A DNA stretch of 64,000 nt from Plantago ovata (lineage: Eukaryota > Streptophyta > Magnoliopsida > Lamiales > Plantaginaceae). Positions within the stretch are counted from its first letter, which is position 1, and each line of letters opens with the position of its first letter. Made by a program: the position numbers and the translations under genes. Shown piece by piece: positions 45,741-59,202 of the stretch. The notes beneath the pieces were generated by a model. That model had not been told where the DNA came from and did not search any database. It saw only the letters and a program-made list of their open reading frames with translations. The stretch is from NCBI GenBank assembly GCA_028274465.1, contig CM051458.1, forward strand, positions 21,529,566-21,593,565, read 5' to 3'.

Positions 45741-46974
45741 TTAGCTCAGGGCTAAAGCATGGGCTGGATCAACATATCAAGTGATGTATCCGTGGGGTAA
45801 ACCGTTGTATAGTTGCTCGTGATGGTGTGATTACTGCTATGGTTTCTCTTGCAGCAGGAGAGATTCACAAATTTGATGCTCAGTTCAGCAGCAATGCAGA
45901 GTATGTCTTGTTTTGGTGTTCTAATTGATTGGTACTAAAATCTGGCACAAACGGATATATACTTCAAATGGATGCATGTCAGCAGTATTTATTTAACAGC
46001 ATTTTAAACCAGCCTAGAGAGAAAGAAAACTGAATGTGGCACATGTTTCTGCCTCTTTATATAATGTTAATAAACTAGGTCAAATCAAATTTGATCAACC
46101 ACGAACCCCTATCGAACAAACAATCAATCCCAAACACCACTCACACTTGCAGAAATGTAAGAACACAGATTTGCGTGGTTCGGTTATGAATCATAACCTA
46201 CATCCACGGTTGATACACACCAATCCAATACTCTCTTCTTCATTTGATTACAAGTTACAACACTCCAGCTCTGAATTACGATTTCTCAATCAACAGTCAC
46301 CAATCACAGCGCTGGCTCTCGATTTTCAGTTTTAACCGAGCTAGAGCGACTGCTCTTTCAATTACAGAGAACATAAAAGAATGGGTGAAAATCAAAGCTT
46401 GGACGCTTTTTATATGACCAGGAGAACAGAGAAGGAAGCAAGCAGCAGGGGCCGTTTGATCAAGCACCAAACTTCTTCGAGCAACAAAACTTCTCATCGA
46501 ACAGCTGAGATTGAACCACCTAACTTAACAGATAGCTCATGCTGCAAAATTATCTCTATATGCGCTTAAAATCTTCTGAATTTGCCAATAAACCCTCAAA
46601 ACTTTACAATTTCCTGCACGCATCAAGACAACATTCTGAAGTAAATAATGTGTTCCGGAATAGTGAGAATGATGTTCAAATAGACCTTATGGTGAAACAA
46701 ACAATAAAGGGAATGCTATGTATATATATACTTGTGTAACACACAGTACGTAATAACTAATGACTCTAATCTTCTACATGCGGTGCATAATTACATGATG
46801 AAGTAATCTTACATTATCAGTCAATATTGCATCTCATGGAATAGACTAAAAACAACTAGCAAAACAATGAAGGAATGTAACTAACCTGCAACCTGCTGCC
46901 AAGATGAAATATGTGAGTTTAAGATGACTGTCGGTTTGTATCTGCAACAGCGATATCAAGTCTAATTACTGTTC
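45741..46974. other. Spacer with unidentified exon-like scraps
   Basis: Near 45795-45905 one frame reads VARDGVITAMVSLAAGEIHKF, coding-like but unrecognised. 46036-46700 contains short frames with no known motif. A TATATATATA run occurs at about 46721-46732. Confidence 0.35.
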
Positions 46975-49900
46975 CTAGCTTCTTTGTTCTTCCTCGATTT
47001 CTTTGGCGCAGATGACTGCATCGTCAGTCACACGTTCCATGGTCAACACCTCAAATTTTTTACGAAGGGTAGATGGAATTTCTGAGAGCCTTTCACAGTT
47101 ATTGATGTAAAGGAATTTAAGCTCTGGAAAGTGATCATTGTTGGCTGTCCAGCGCTTCAGGTCTGCTCTTTCAATGTGCAAGCATACAAGGTGAATGAAA
47201 CCGCTACCAACAATTTCCGAATTATTTCCTTGGAATGCATTCTCTTTCAGTTTAAGCATCAAGCGAAAATTGGTGAGAATATGGACATCTTCCAATCCAA
47301 AGTACCATGCAACACAAGAATTTTGAGCTTTCGTGGGAAAACATGTGAATCTGGTTCGCACTTACATGAATTATCAGCTTCTCCTCCAAGAGACACTTGA
47401 TGCACTAGCTTCAACTTGTAGGGAGAATCCAAATATCTTAAGCGCCTTGAATTACTAACGTAAGTAGGCTTGTTGCTTTTTACAAACTTCATCTGTGCAA
47501 CTCTCAGGTGACAATCTACTGAGAGTTTGAAGCTTATCACTGCATTCACCTTCCCCAACTTTCCTAAACATGATTGATGCTTGTGTCTTGAAGTGCCTTA
47601 GTTGCCTCATCTTCCATATATCTCCTTTAACTTCAAGTGTGGGCGAGGGTGTCTCCACAATGAGAGTCTGTAGGTTCCATAGATCAGTAACGATCTCTGG
47701 AAGAATCTTGAAGGAAACATCTGCCACTGCAAGACTAAGGTATCTCATGTGATTTAGTTGTTGCACAAGCTTTGGTGGAAATTTTGGGAACTTCATATTT
47801 TTGGCATCGTACACTCTCAGCAATCCCAAGTTATCCGTGACAGATGCCATTTCTTTGGTTTCCAAAGTCATTGGAGACTCATTGAAGCATAAGAAAGAAC
47901 GGGCTTTTGGAAGCTTTGTTTTTGTTGAAAAGAAGTCAACAACATTGGATTGGATACAAAGGCGACGGTATTTTGCAATGCTCTCACGTGGTTCAGCCTT
48001 ACTTATCTCTTGGAATAAGTTTAATTTCCCACACGTGCCTTCTCGTTTGCAAATTTCACGAACCGAGTCGTGAATATGACATATTTTAGCCTCGCCACCA
48101 GGCTTTGCAAACCTAACCATCACCAAGTTCCGATTGATGAGCTCTTTCAAGTTGTTGTGGGCAACTTCATCCAACCTCTTTCCCCGACTTTTCTGTATGA
48201 AGCCTTCGGCTATCCACAACCGAATCAGTTTCTTAAGGGGGATATCGACATCTTCAGGAAAAACACCCAAATAGAGAAAGCAGTTTCTCAACTCATAAGG
48301 GAGTTTATCATAGCTAAGAGATATAATACTCCCCAACAATTTCTTCGCATCTCCCTCGATGAGATAGTTTCTGACGCTCATCGAGACTTCCTCCCATTCT
48401 TTCTTTATTGCTGTAATGTTATCACCTGACCTTGATATTTTCTCCTCCGAAATTCCTTCAATGACTATGATTGAAAGAGGTAGCCCTTTACAATCAGTTA
48501 CGATGTCCTTACCAACACCCACCAGCTCTTGAGGCACATTTTCAAGCTTGCCAAACATCTCATACCGGAGATGCTCCCAACTCTCGTTCGCGGTTAGGAA
48601 TCTCAGGTTGTAGGCAAATGATTGAGACTCAGGTTCCAACCCAACTATGCGGGAGCTCTTCTGCTCAAAATTACAATAAAAGAGAGAAAGAAGTCATTTG
48701 ACAGAGCATGGAGAAACTAAACCTGTTGTAATGAAACTACTAATACATGCAGATACCCTAGAATCAATGCTGCTAACTATGGTAATGCAATGATACATCA
48801 ACACAAATTCAGTTAACAACTTTATGAAAATTAAAAGCCAGATGTACATAACTAACACATCATAATTCACAGCCTTAAGAACGTAAAAACGAGGGCAGCC
48901 GTGTTTTCTGTTCCTGGTTATACAAGCAGTCTCATTTAATCAAAAACAGATTCATGGTTAGCTGACCTAGGACATAGGCCATTAGGCATTCGGCATGCAT
49001 CTGACAAAAGATTATACAACTATACATGATTTGGATCATAAAAATGAAAACAATACGATTCCATATATAGGTAGATTACTCTCTTTAAAACCCATCCATC
49101 TTTTTAAACAAACAACTTGAATCTACACTATTACACAAACAAAAACTTAACACCATTTGCATTGATCCAAAACTGCTGGTATAATGTTATGACCTTTTGC
49201 TATGATTATAATCAACACACGTTCATGTCAAAATTATTTGATTAACTGCATGTAAATCACAATTACGTGTATATACAATATACTTTAACTAACCAGTTTT
49301 GATTACATAATTATTAGCCAAAACCAGTAGCTTTTTATATCAAACAACATAAAAAAAAAAAAAGCACCAACATCATAGTTTCAAGCCTTGACCATCATAT
49401 TTATAACTTTCAATAGCCCTGTCAAATATAGGTTTATATAGATCTGACCTAAATCAAGCCACAATGGGATCAGATCATAAATGAGTCAACTTTTCCTTTT
49501 TTTTTTTCACAAGATGGTTTCTAATCCAGATCTGAATCCAAACCACTTCAATCTATGCTAGAACCAACTCGGATCCAACACTGAATAATGGAGTAACACT
49601 TTTGAAACACAAAAATCATACTCTCAGGCGTTGACCATATCTTTTTAACTTTTAAGATCCAAGTACTAATAAGTTGACTTACTATTTTCGGAAATTCCTT
49701 AGTTTTTCTTACCCAATCTTAGCAACACAATCAAATCAAGCACAAATATGAACAATCTAAACAATCCAGGAACATAAACAAACACAAAACTATTCCAGAA
49801 ACTACGAAATGAACGAAAAGAAAACATTTAACTACCTTCCTGGCGTCTCTTCCTCGCATCAGTCACGCAAGTGTCGATGGTATCTTCGATACTGTCGTAA

Positions 49901-50070
49901 ACAGCTTCTCGGATCAGTTTTTCCAACTTCTGGAAGGCTTCATCCTTCTTGTACCTTATGGAATCATCCTCTAGAACGGCCTTGAAGTGGCCGGGTTCTT
50001 CGTTCAGCAGCTTCAGCTCATGCTCGGCACTGCCGATCAAGTCGGCATGGAAACCAACACTGGAATCCAT
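46975..50070 (-). pseudogene. CC-NBS-LRR disease-resistance gene relic (R1-like)
   Basis: Exon 1 runs from the ATG at 50070 to a GT donor after 49836 and encodes the start of a coiled-coil domain (MDSSVGFHADLIGSAEHEL, KLEKLIREAVYDSIEDTID). A 1.2-kb AT-rich intron follows to an AG acceptor before 48660. Exon 2 opens with SSRIVGLEPE, the start of NB-ARC, but passes directly to LRFLTANESWEHL, which lies after kinase-2 in this family, so P-loop, kinase-2 and RNBS-B are missing. ARC2 remains (CKGLPLSIIVIEG, LSYDKLPYELRNCFLYLGVF, LIRLWIAEGF), with MHD replaced by IHD. Leucine-rich repeats follow (LQTLSRLSPESC, LKILVLHG, ELKFLYINNCERLSEIP) but change frame near 47460 and 47360. The two exons do not join in frame at the sites I traced. 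An ATP-binding sensor role is lost. Confidence 0.82.
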
Positions 50071-50252
50071 CTTTGGAAGGGATTGGAGTTTGGAGAGAGG
50101 ATATGAGTTCTGCAGGTATGGTATGAGTGGAAGAATATATAATTGGTGAGCTATGGTTCTCTTTTTCAACACGTCTCCATTCTAGAAATACTATACTACT
50201 ATTAAAGACCCACCATAAGTTTCCGGACCTCCCGATGATAAAGACTGTGTTA

Positions 50253-53200
50253 TCTATATAATATATAAAAGCAGAGTTCACATTCTAAAAATATCAACCA
50301 ATCAGAATGCTCAATTCAAGTTCATGCTGACGTGTTTTGGCAAAAAAAAAAAGTTCATGCTGACGTGTCAATTTCTCATTTAATTGGAATAAATTTATTT
50401 TAAAATTCACTTGAAAAACATTGACTAAAAATAGAATAAAATTAAAATTCAACTAAGCATATGCCAAAAAATAATTAATCTAACTCAAAATATTATCTCC
50501 TAAGCGTATTCCTGAAAATAAACGTGGTGAAAATATAATCTCCCCAAATTCAATTAACACTAGAATTTCTATCTTATAATCAAAATTTTGATTCCTCTAT
50601 CGAAAATTTCATGTATACATTAAAAAATAAAAAAAATGACAGAAAAAGAAGGTATAATATTTTAATTACTTTGTATTTATGTCACTACTCATGAATTTAT
50701 TCAACAATAATTTAGAATAATAGATATATTTGCCATGTATATTACACAAAAAATTAGAATAACACTCATATTTGGTGATACTATTTTGAATATGTCTATC
50801 AATGAAAATGAAAGAAAATATCATTATGTATTTTATTTGATATTTATTTAGCGTCTAGGTAATTTAGAACGAAAGATATGTTTGATATGTATATTCCGCA
50901 ATAAATAAGAACTACAATAACATTCGAATCAATGATGGTACTATCATATAAACTTTTTATCCATAAAAATTATTTTAGAAAATAGTTATTTATTTATTAT
51001 TTAATACTACCATCGTCCCTGTATAAGTTTATCATTTGCTTTGTATAGGGTAAAACTCATTTCAGTTATTCCGGAGTGCCCTTGTCCAAATTAGGTAGTC
51101 TAGAGTGCGCCATGTTCAATTTAACACACTGACCAATTTAGATACTTCATTGCAAGTTTTTAACACACTCACCAATTTTGGTACTTTTCCAATTTAACGT
51201 AAAAAATGTGAACAATACAAGCGTGTGATAGCCACTCACTTGAGGGACCAAAATTCTCAAGACAATAGGAAAATTGGCATGTTTTATACAATGCATTAAA
51301 ATCCCAGTTTGGTACTCCAAAGTACCAAAAGTGTATATAGCACCCGTCCATTTTTCATTTTTTTTTTTTTTTGCAATTTTTTAATTCTTATTTTATTCGC
51401 TATTGTCGATATGTCGGATGTGTTACCATGCTTGAATTATTCAAATTGAAAAAGTATCAAAATTGGCAACGTGTTACAATAAAGTAAATAAATTGGACAC
51501 GGGCGCTCTCTGGATTACCAAAAATAGATTTATTCGAATATTACGAGTGGAAGCATGAGATGTTGATTATTGATTGGAAGATAGAAAGTTGAAAATAAAG
51601 AGAGAAAGATGAAACTAGAGAGAGGGAAATGAGAGGAAAAAAGCGAGAGGTCTCTCAAAATGTGAACAGTACCTGGTGCCTCTTTAATTGAAACCCAAAT
51701 GTGAGGTCAATTATAGACGTCGAGAGGCCTCTATAGTCCAAATCCAAATATGTTGTAGGAGTTTTGTTGAAAGACTATTAACTCCAATATATGAACGCAT
51801 TTGAGAAAAATAGAGTGAAGGTGATATAGAATCTATGGCAAGTTCATGGTCACGGGGCAAATGAAAGACATTCATGTGGATGACAATATACCCAGTCTTA
51901 ATTATGCCGATATAATTTATAATAGTGGATGGGTTTGATTGTGTTCCATAATAATTAAACTAATAATTGCATTTGACGGGACTACCATGTAGCCTATCTA
52001 TTCATATAAGTGTATACTGATTTTATCCTATTTTGAAATTCAAGAGACTAAGGGGTTTTGATGAATGAAAATTGAAATCCAATATTGGAACACATTTGAT
52101 GAAAATAGGGTGAACGTGATATGGGATCTATGGCAAGTTCATGATCACGGGGGAAATGAAAGACATTCATGTGGATGACATTACACTCAGTCTTAATTAT
52201 GCTGAAACACCGGATGTGTTCGAATGGTGTACTCAAGTGATAATTTACAATAACAATCACAATAGATGGGACTACCATGTAGGCTTCTATCTATAATAAG
52301 TGTATTCTTACTTATCCTATTTTGAAGTTCAACATAATATTAGAGATTTTGTTGAATGACTATTGAACTCCAATGTTGGAACCCATTTAATTTGAGGAAA
52401 AAACAGAGCGAAGGTGATATAGGATCCATGACAAATTCATGGTCACGGGAAAAATGAAAGACATTCATGTGGATGACATTATACTTAGTCTTAATTATGC
52501 TGAAATAATTTATAATAGTGGATGGGTTTCATTGTGTTCCATAACAATTAAAATAATAATTGCATTTGATAGGACTACCATGTAGGCTATCTATCCATAA
52601 TAAGTGTATACTGGCTTTATCGTATTTTGAAATTCAAAAGATTAAGGGTGTTCCTGAATGAGAACTGAAATCCAATATTGGAACGCATTTGAGGAAAATA
52701 GGGTGAACGTGATATGGGATCTATGGCAAGTTCATGATCACGGGGCAAATGAGATACAATCATGTTGATGACATTATACTCCGTCTGAATTATGTTGAAC
52801 CAGTGGATGTGTTCGATTGGTGTACTCATTTGATAATTTACAATAACAATCACAATAGATGGGACTACCATGTAGGCTTCTATCTATAATAAGTGTATTC
52901 TTACTTATCCTATTTTGAAGCTCAACATGATATTAGATGTTTTGTTGAATGACTATTGAACTCCAATATTGGAACCCATTTAATTTGAGGAAAAAACAGA
53001 GCGAAGGTGATATAGGATCCATGACAAATTCATGGTCACGGGGAAAATGAAAGACATTCATGTGGATGACATTATACTCAGTCTTAATTATGCCGAAATA
53101 ATTTATAATAGTGGATGGGTTTCATTGTGTTCCATAACAATTAAAGTAATAATTGCATTTGATGGGACTACCATGTAGGCTATCTATCCATAATACTGGC

Positions 53201-54171
53201 TTTATCCTATTTTGAAATTCAAAAGATTAAGGGCTTTGCTGAATCTGAATGAGAATTGAAATCCAATATTGGAACGCATTTAAGGAAAATAGGGTGAACG
53301 TGATATGGGATCTATGGCAAGTTCATGATCACGGGGCAAATGAAAGACATTCATGTGGATGACTTTATACTCGGTCTTAATTATGCTGAAACAGTAGATG
53401 TGTTCGATTGGTGTACTCATGTAATAATTAACAATAACAATCACAATAGATGAGACTACTCTATAGGCTCTCTATCTATAATAAGTGTATTCTTGCTTAT
53501 TCTATTTTGAAGTTCAACATATTAGGGGTTTTGTTGAATGACTATTGAACTCCAATATTGGAACCCATTTAATTTGAGGAAAATAGAGCGAAGGTGATAC
53601 ATGATCCATGATAAGTTCATGGTCACGGGGAAAATAAAAGACATTCATGTGGATGACATTACACTCAGTCTTAATTATGACACATATGAATATTATGCAT
53701 GTACGTGTTACGTTTGAAGATGAAAAATACATCATGTTAAGTATTTTGTAAATTCAACATGTTTCCTTTGGTAAAAGTGGAGTATTATATGACCATGTTC
53801 ATAGGGCAAAGGAAAGACATTCATATCGAAAATAGCATTGTACCGATGGTTGTTGGAGGTCGATAATAGTACCAATGCCAATGAAAATGATAATGGGGAG
53901 ATATTAAATTGACATATGACATTCTAATTCAATGAAAAAATACATCCTATTAAGTTTTTGGATACTATAAGATGTTCCAGTTAAGAGTTGATGAGTGATA
54001 ATGCTTATGATAAACATAGACCGAGATGGAGAGATAAACAATTGTGTAACAATACACATATGAGCAATATCTTTCTTTATTTGTTATTCCACATAATCAA
54101 ATTTATATAGTAACAAGTGTGCGCACAACTTTTTTATGCCCCGTCGAGTACTCGACGGGTTAATTAACTAG
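50253..54171 (+). mobile_element. Non-autonomous Helitron 2
   Basis: Starts TCTATATAATATATAAAAGC after host A (50252) and ends with the palindrome CCCGTCGAGT-ACTCGACGGG (54140-54159), a spacer and CTAG (54168-54171) before host T. It encodes no Rep/helicase. Its middle is a tandem array. It sits 183 bp upstream of the ATG of the minus-strand NLR relic. Confidence 0.75.
51783..53690. repeat. Alternating tandem array of 290-300-bp units in Helitron 2
   Basis: Units start (CCAAT.TTGGAAC or similar) at 51783, 52079, 52370, 52672, 52963, 53263 and 53552. Two subtypes alternate: A with GGAACGC and GGGTGAACGTGATATGGG, B with GGAACCC and GAGCGAAGGTGATATAGG. Like units are about 590 bp apart. The small ORFs here are repeat by-products. 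Confidence 0.88.
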
Positions 54172-54340
54172 TATAACAATGATAAAACAAGACGTATTAT
54201 TTACTTACCTAAATAATAAACACCAGATATTACAACTATAATATACAAATTTTACTAATTCAATTATTCGTTAAGACCTACTTCCTTCATATTTTAATAC
54301 TAGAATTCATGTCACACGCTACGCGTATGCAACGTGTGCT

Positions 54341-54536
54341 ATGATCTCTTTGTAAACCATTACTACTTCGTAATCTACTGTATTTGGTATAATTGACATG
54401 TAGTTTATGTAATGGAATAATAATGGAAGAAGAATGTTATGATCTCTTTGTAAACCATTACTACTTCGTAATCTACTGTATTTGGTATAATTGACATGTA
54501 GTTTATGTAATGGAATAATAATGGAAGAATAATGGA
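54341..54536. repeat. 98-bp tandem duplication
   Basis: ATGATCTCTTTGTAAACC starts at 54341 and again at 54439. The two copies are almost identical, which suggests a recent event. Confidence 0.85.
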
Positions 54537-54774
54537 ATTTACAATTTCTTGTTTAAGACCAATTTGTAAGTTGAGACCGTGAGACCAAAGCATTCCGGAT
54601 CATCCATTGTACTGTATCAAATCTCGCGGGTCATGTTATAACCCGGTTTACTCCTTTCGGGTCATTAAACGGGTTATCTATAAATAATAGAATTGACCCA
54701 TTTCTTTTCATTTTCCGTCATTGATCGATTGAAATATCAGAGAGTAGAGAGAGAAAGTAGAGAGAGAAAGTCTC

Positions 54775-57274
54775 ATGTTGTTCTCGTCGCCGCAATCGAA
54801 GCTTCAAACGTCATCTCCTCCGCCTGAATTAAGCTCGCCGTCATCATGTTCGTCTTCTTCAGCTGTTGAAGGTTTGATTTCGTTCCTTTCTGTTGTTTTT
54901 CACTCATTTTCGAAATCCTAGTTTACTCATTTTCGCTTGAATCATCGTCTCCGCCGCCTGAATCGTCTCCTCCGCGATGAGGTTCCCTGTCCTTTACGTC
55001 TTCTTACATTTTGGTGAATTGATTTCAAAATTCTAACTCTACATTCTCTCCGATTTTGCTATGTTTATGCAGTTAATCCTCACAAGTCAAAGCTTACTTT
55101 TGCTCGATTTCATCATCTCTTTCTTCCCTCACATTTATGTAAGTTTCTTGATCTCCGTGTTTTCGATTTTGGTCGATTTTATGTAAGTCGAAGTTAATTT
55201 CATTCACTTCTGCTCGATTTCGCATGCGCTCGTTTTCATCTGTGTTTCGATCTGTGTTTCCTGCATTTTTTTCTGTTCATTTATTCGATTTTTGCTGGTG
55301 ATCGATATTCTATGTTGTTTGTTTGTAAGGTTTACTTTGAGGTTTACAAATACTGTTTGGTTTGATTCAGTGTGTTAAGGTTTGTCTTAGATAGCATTGA
55401 GTTTCTGTTTAAATTATGTTGCATAATTTATGCATAAGGTTTGCTCTGTGTGGTTTCCATTCATCCGTTTTACATATATAATGTGTAAGGTTTAATGGAG
55501 GTTTATTTGAGTTTTACAAATCCATTTTAATTGATGGAATTGTATTGTTATCTTGCTACATGTATCATATAAAACTGAAACCTGTATCTTTGTGAAATTA
55601 TAAGTTTTTCCTTTCTATTCTGCAAAGATAAAACTCAAACCTACTTCAGATAAAACTCAAACTTCTATACATTAATATGGTGCTTGAGGATAAATTTCAT
55701 TTTTTTGAGTTTTATTTGATGCTTGTTTGAGTTTTATTTGATGCATGTTTGAGTTTTACCACTGCTGTCCATGCTCATATTTTTATATGCATTTTTTATT
55801 CAAATTTAACACAATGATAATGGTTCCTTTTTCATTTTGTAGTTTATTGAATTATAATTGTTCCTTTTCCATTTTTTTTTAAAGATAAAACTCAAACATG
55901 GATCATATAAAACTGAAACATGTATCTTTGTGAAATTATAAGTTTTCCTTTTCTATTCTGCAAAGATAAAACTCAAACCTGCTTCAGATAAAACTCAAAC
56001 TTCTATACATTAATATGGTACTTAAGGATAAATTTCATTTTTTTGAGTTTCATATGATGTTTGTTTGAGTTTTATTTGATGCATGTTTGAGTTTTACCAC
56101 TGCTGTCCATGCTCATATTTTTATATGCATTTTTTATTCAAATTTAACACAATGATAATGGTTCCTTTTCCATTCTGTAGCTTATTGAATTTAACACAAA
56201 TTTACCACTGTTGTCCATGCTCATATTATATTTGAGTTTTACTTATATTATGTTTGAGTTTTACTTGAGTTTGAGTGTTTTGAGTTTATTTTCTTTGTGT
56301 TTTTTTGCAGCAATCATGATTAATATTTGCACTTATGATTCTAATGAAAAGAAAGGTAAGGGAGTTGATGCTACTGTAAAGGGAGCACCGAAAAAGGTTC
56401 AAAATGTTCGTAGGTCAACGAGGAATGAGTCCAGTGATGCTACTGTAAAGGTTCAACAACCTCGTAGGTCAAAGAGGAAACAACCTACAAACAGAGATGA
56501 TGGTAAGTGTGTTTGAGGTTTGATACACCCTTAGTTTTAGTTTGAGCTCTTAGTGTATGTTTGAGTTTTATATGCTCTTTGTTTTGAGTTTTATTTTGGT
56601 GCTTGTTTGAGTTTTACCACTGTCCATGATTTTTATATGCATTCCAGACTGAGTTTAACATTGAACATTCATAGAAGTAATTCAATTAATTTTCAGGATA
56701 TTTAGGGTTCATCAAATCATCTAGGCTTTTAGAAAAATATACACGCTTAGTTTTAGTTTGAGGTTTGAATTTTATATGCTCTTTGTTTTTTGAGTTTTAT
56801 GTGGTGCTTGTTAGAGTGTATGTTTGAGTTAAGTTGTGTTAACTCTTGTATGCTGTTTTGTAGGGAATCAAAAGGAAAAGGACTTTGAGATACCTTCTGA
56901 CGATGGTACACCTTCGAATTCTTTCGATACTCCTCAGAGTAAGAAAAGAAAATGTGATGATGATGATGATGATACTTCTGAGTACTCAGCTTCGGAGGCT
57001 TCAAAAGATAGTGTCAGAAATCCTAAGACACTTGATGTTGCTGTAGTCAAGCAAAGGAGGAAGGCTGCTGATAAAGGCCCAACGGGAAAGAAGGAAATTG
57101 TGACAGTCTCACAAAAGGGTATATAAATGAGTATATATATTTTCTTTATGTTTATTTATTTCTTACATATATTATATTATTCTGATTATTAATGTTTACT
57201 TTTTTATTTTTTAACTATGGCAGTGGAATCAAAAAAATCAAAGGTCAAGAAAGTTGTGGTTGTAGCAAGGAATG
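54775..57274 (+). CDS. Unknown Lys-rich nuclear-type protein, at least four exons (3' end not found)
   Basis: Exons inferred at 54775-54871, 56311-56502, 56864-57118 and 57224-57274. Each intron has GT/AG ends and falls in phase 1, and the joined frame stays open. The protein starts MLFSSPQSKLQTSSPPPE with Ser/Pro runs, then has two repeats of DATVK with RRSTR/RRSKR basic clusters, an acidic run (KCDDDDDDTSEYSAS) and more Lys-rich text (QRRKAADKG, KKSKVKKVVVV). This looks like a disordered nuclear protein or the N-terminal tail of a larger one. A GAGA-rich leader precedes the ATG. No domain is recognised and no following exon was found, so it may be truncated. Its introns carry the dispersed GAGTTTTA motif. 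Confidence 0.5.
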
Positions 57275-58192
57275 GTATAACAACATTAATTAACGATAAT
57301 TTTGCTCTGTATATAAAATTTTGCTTTGTAAATGTGTAAAATTCTGCTCTCTGTATGTATTGTTCTGTAAATTTGTTAAGAATGATGTTTAAGAATCATG
57401 TTATTTGTGATATTTCTCTGCTTTGTATCTAATTTTTTGCTTTGTAAATGTGTAAAATTCTGCTCTGTATCTTTGTGAAATTATAAGTGTTCCTTTTCTA
57501 TTCTGCAAAGATAAAACTCAAACCTGCTTCAGATAAAACTCAAACTTCTCTACATTAATATGGTGCTTGAGGATAAATTTCATTTTTTTGAGTTTCATAT
57601 GATGTTTATTTGAGTTTTATTTGATGCATGTTTGAGTTTTACCACTGCTGTCCATGCTCATATTTTTATATGCATTTTTTATTCAAATTTAACACAATGA
57701 TAATGGTTCCTTTTCCATTCTGTACCTTATTGAATTATAATTGTTCCTTTTCCATTTTTTTTTCAAAGATAAAACTCAAAAATGGATCAGATAAAACTCA
57801 AACCAACACCAGATAAAACTCAACTTCTCTACATTAATATGCTGCTTCAGGATAAATTTCATATTTTTTGAGTTTCATTTGATGTTAGTTTGAGTTTTAT
57901 CTGATGCAGGTTTGAGTTTTACCACTGCTGTCCATGCTCATATTTTTATATGCATTTTTTATTCAATTTAGACAAGTCTGATTGGGAAACTAAATATGTA
58001 ATGCATATACTGATATTAACACATTTTATTTTAAACTAATATACATTATTTTTCTACCTAGTCTAAACTTCAAATCTGAGACCCTATCACAAACGTCTAA
58101 CATGATAACACGAACATAATATTTGAACGTAATAAACTGACCTACCTAATCTACTGTCAATGTTATAGCATTTTCCACACATGTAATAAGGC

Positions 58193-58772
58193 CTAGATTA
58201 CATTGAATAGAATGCCATTCTGCAAGCTTCTACGATTGCGATCATTCTCATCAATCGTATGCTCCACGTCCACGTCTATCTCCTGTGTTGTAGCAGCAAA
58301 GTAGAGTTCGCTATCATCAATTCCAATGCGCTGCTCAGTTTGGTGAAGCGTCATTCCCAAATTCCAGAAGTAGTCGGCCACATCATTAGGATTGAATGGA
58401 CGTATGTCTTCCCGATGGTTGTTTGAAACCGATATTCCGGTATTAGTTCCTGACACCAATACGATGTGAGGCCTTGAAAACCTTATATGATTGCTCAAGT
58501 CAGCCTCATAGTTTCTTGGAATGACGTTGCTATCTTCAATGGTATGTGCTTGCATTCAACCATATGAACCTGTATCTATATCGGTGCGATAGGCGTTCTT
58601 CCAAATCCATTGATATCGTAACATTCCAATTATATTCTTCTGTCAGACGGACATTGATTTTTAGTTCATGCTCCGTCGATATAGATATGAATTTCCAGAA
58701 TGCTTTGCCGCGATGTTCAACCAGTGTTCGTGGGTTATCAATGTTGATAGTTTCAATATGTATGTGCGACAT
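58193..58772 (-). pseudogene. Unknown protein, one frame change
   Basis: From the ATG at 58772 (MSHIHIETINIDNPRTLVEHRG) the frame runs to 58536. An overlapping frame then continues 58555-58193 (EADLSNHIRFSRPHIVLVSG to NGILFNVI). Together they make about 195 residues with a frame change near 58545, or an intron not recognised. I do not recognise the family. Beta-rich hydrophobic/charged alternation suggests a folded N-terminal part. It is divergent from, and head-to-head with, the RPA-like gene, sharing a 430-bp spacer. Confidence 0.4.
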
Positions 58773-59202
58773 TTTTTTACTTTTTTTCTGTGTTTTGCTG
58801 TTTCGAGAATTTCCAGAAATACTTCTTTCTGTTCTTCTGTGTTTTGATGTACTCGATTGAATGTTGATGATCAAACTGATGTTGTCCTCAATATTTATAG
58901 GAGTGCACAAACCTGTTATCAAGAGTCATGTGTTTTTCATGAACTGTTTTGTCCATTGTTGGAAGTGTTTTATCAAGAGTCATGTTTTTTCATGAACTGT
59001 TGTCTTAACACGCTAGTTCCTTACCAATAGCAGAAAGAAGCGGCTTTTCTTATTAATAACTAAAAGAAGCGTTTCTTCAAAAATAAAAAAATAAAAAAAT
59101 AATAAAATTAACACAAAATGAATAATATCTCAGTCATTTTTATTTCTCTCAAAGGGTTTCTCTCTAAACCGTTTCTACTTCTTTCAATTGTCGACATACA
59201 AG

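Noticed and set aside
52048-53735. Similar minus-strand ORFs (52048, 52617, 53514)
   Set aside because: Recurring frames of the tandem array, with no domain and no start context.
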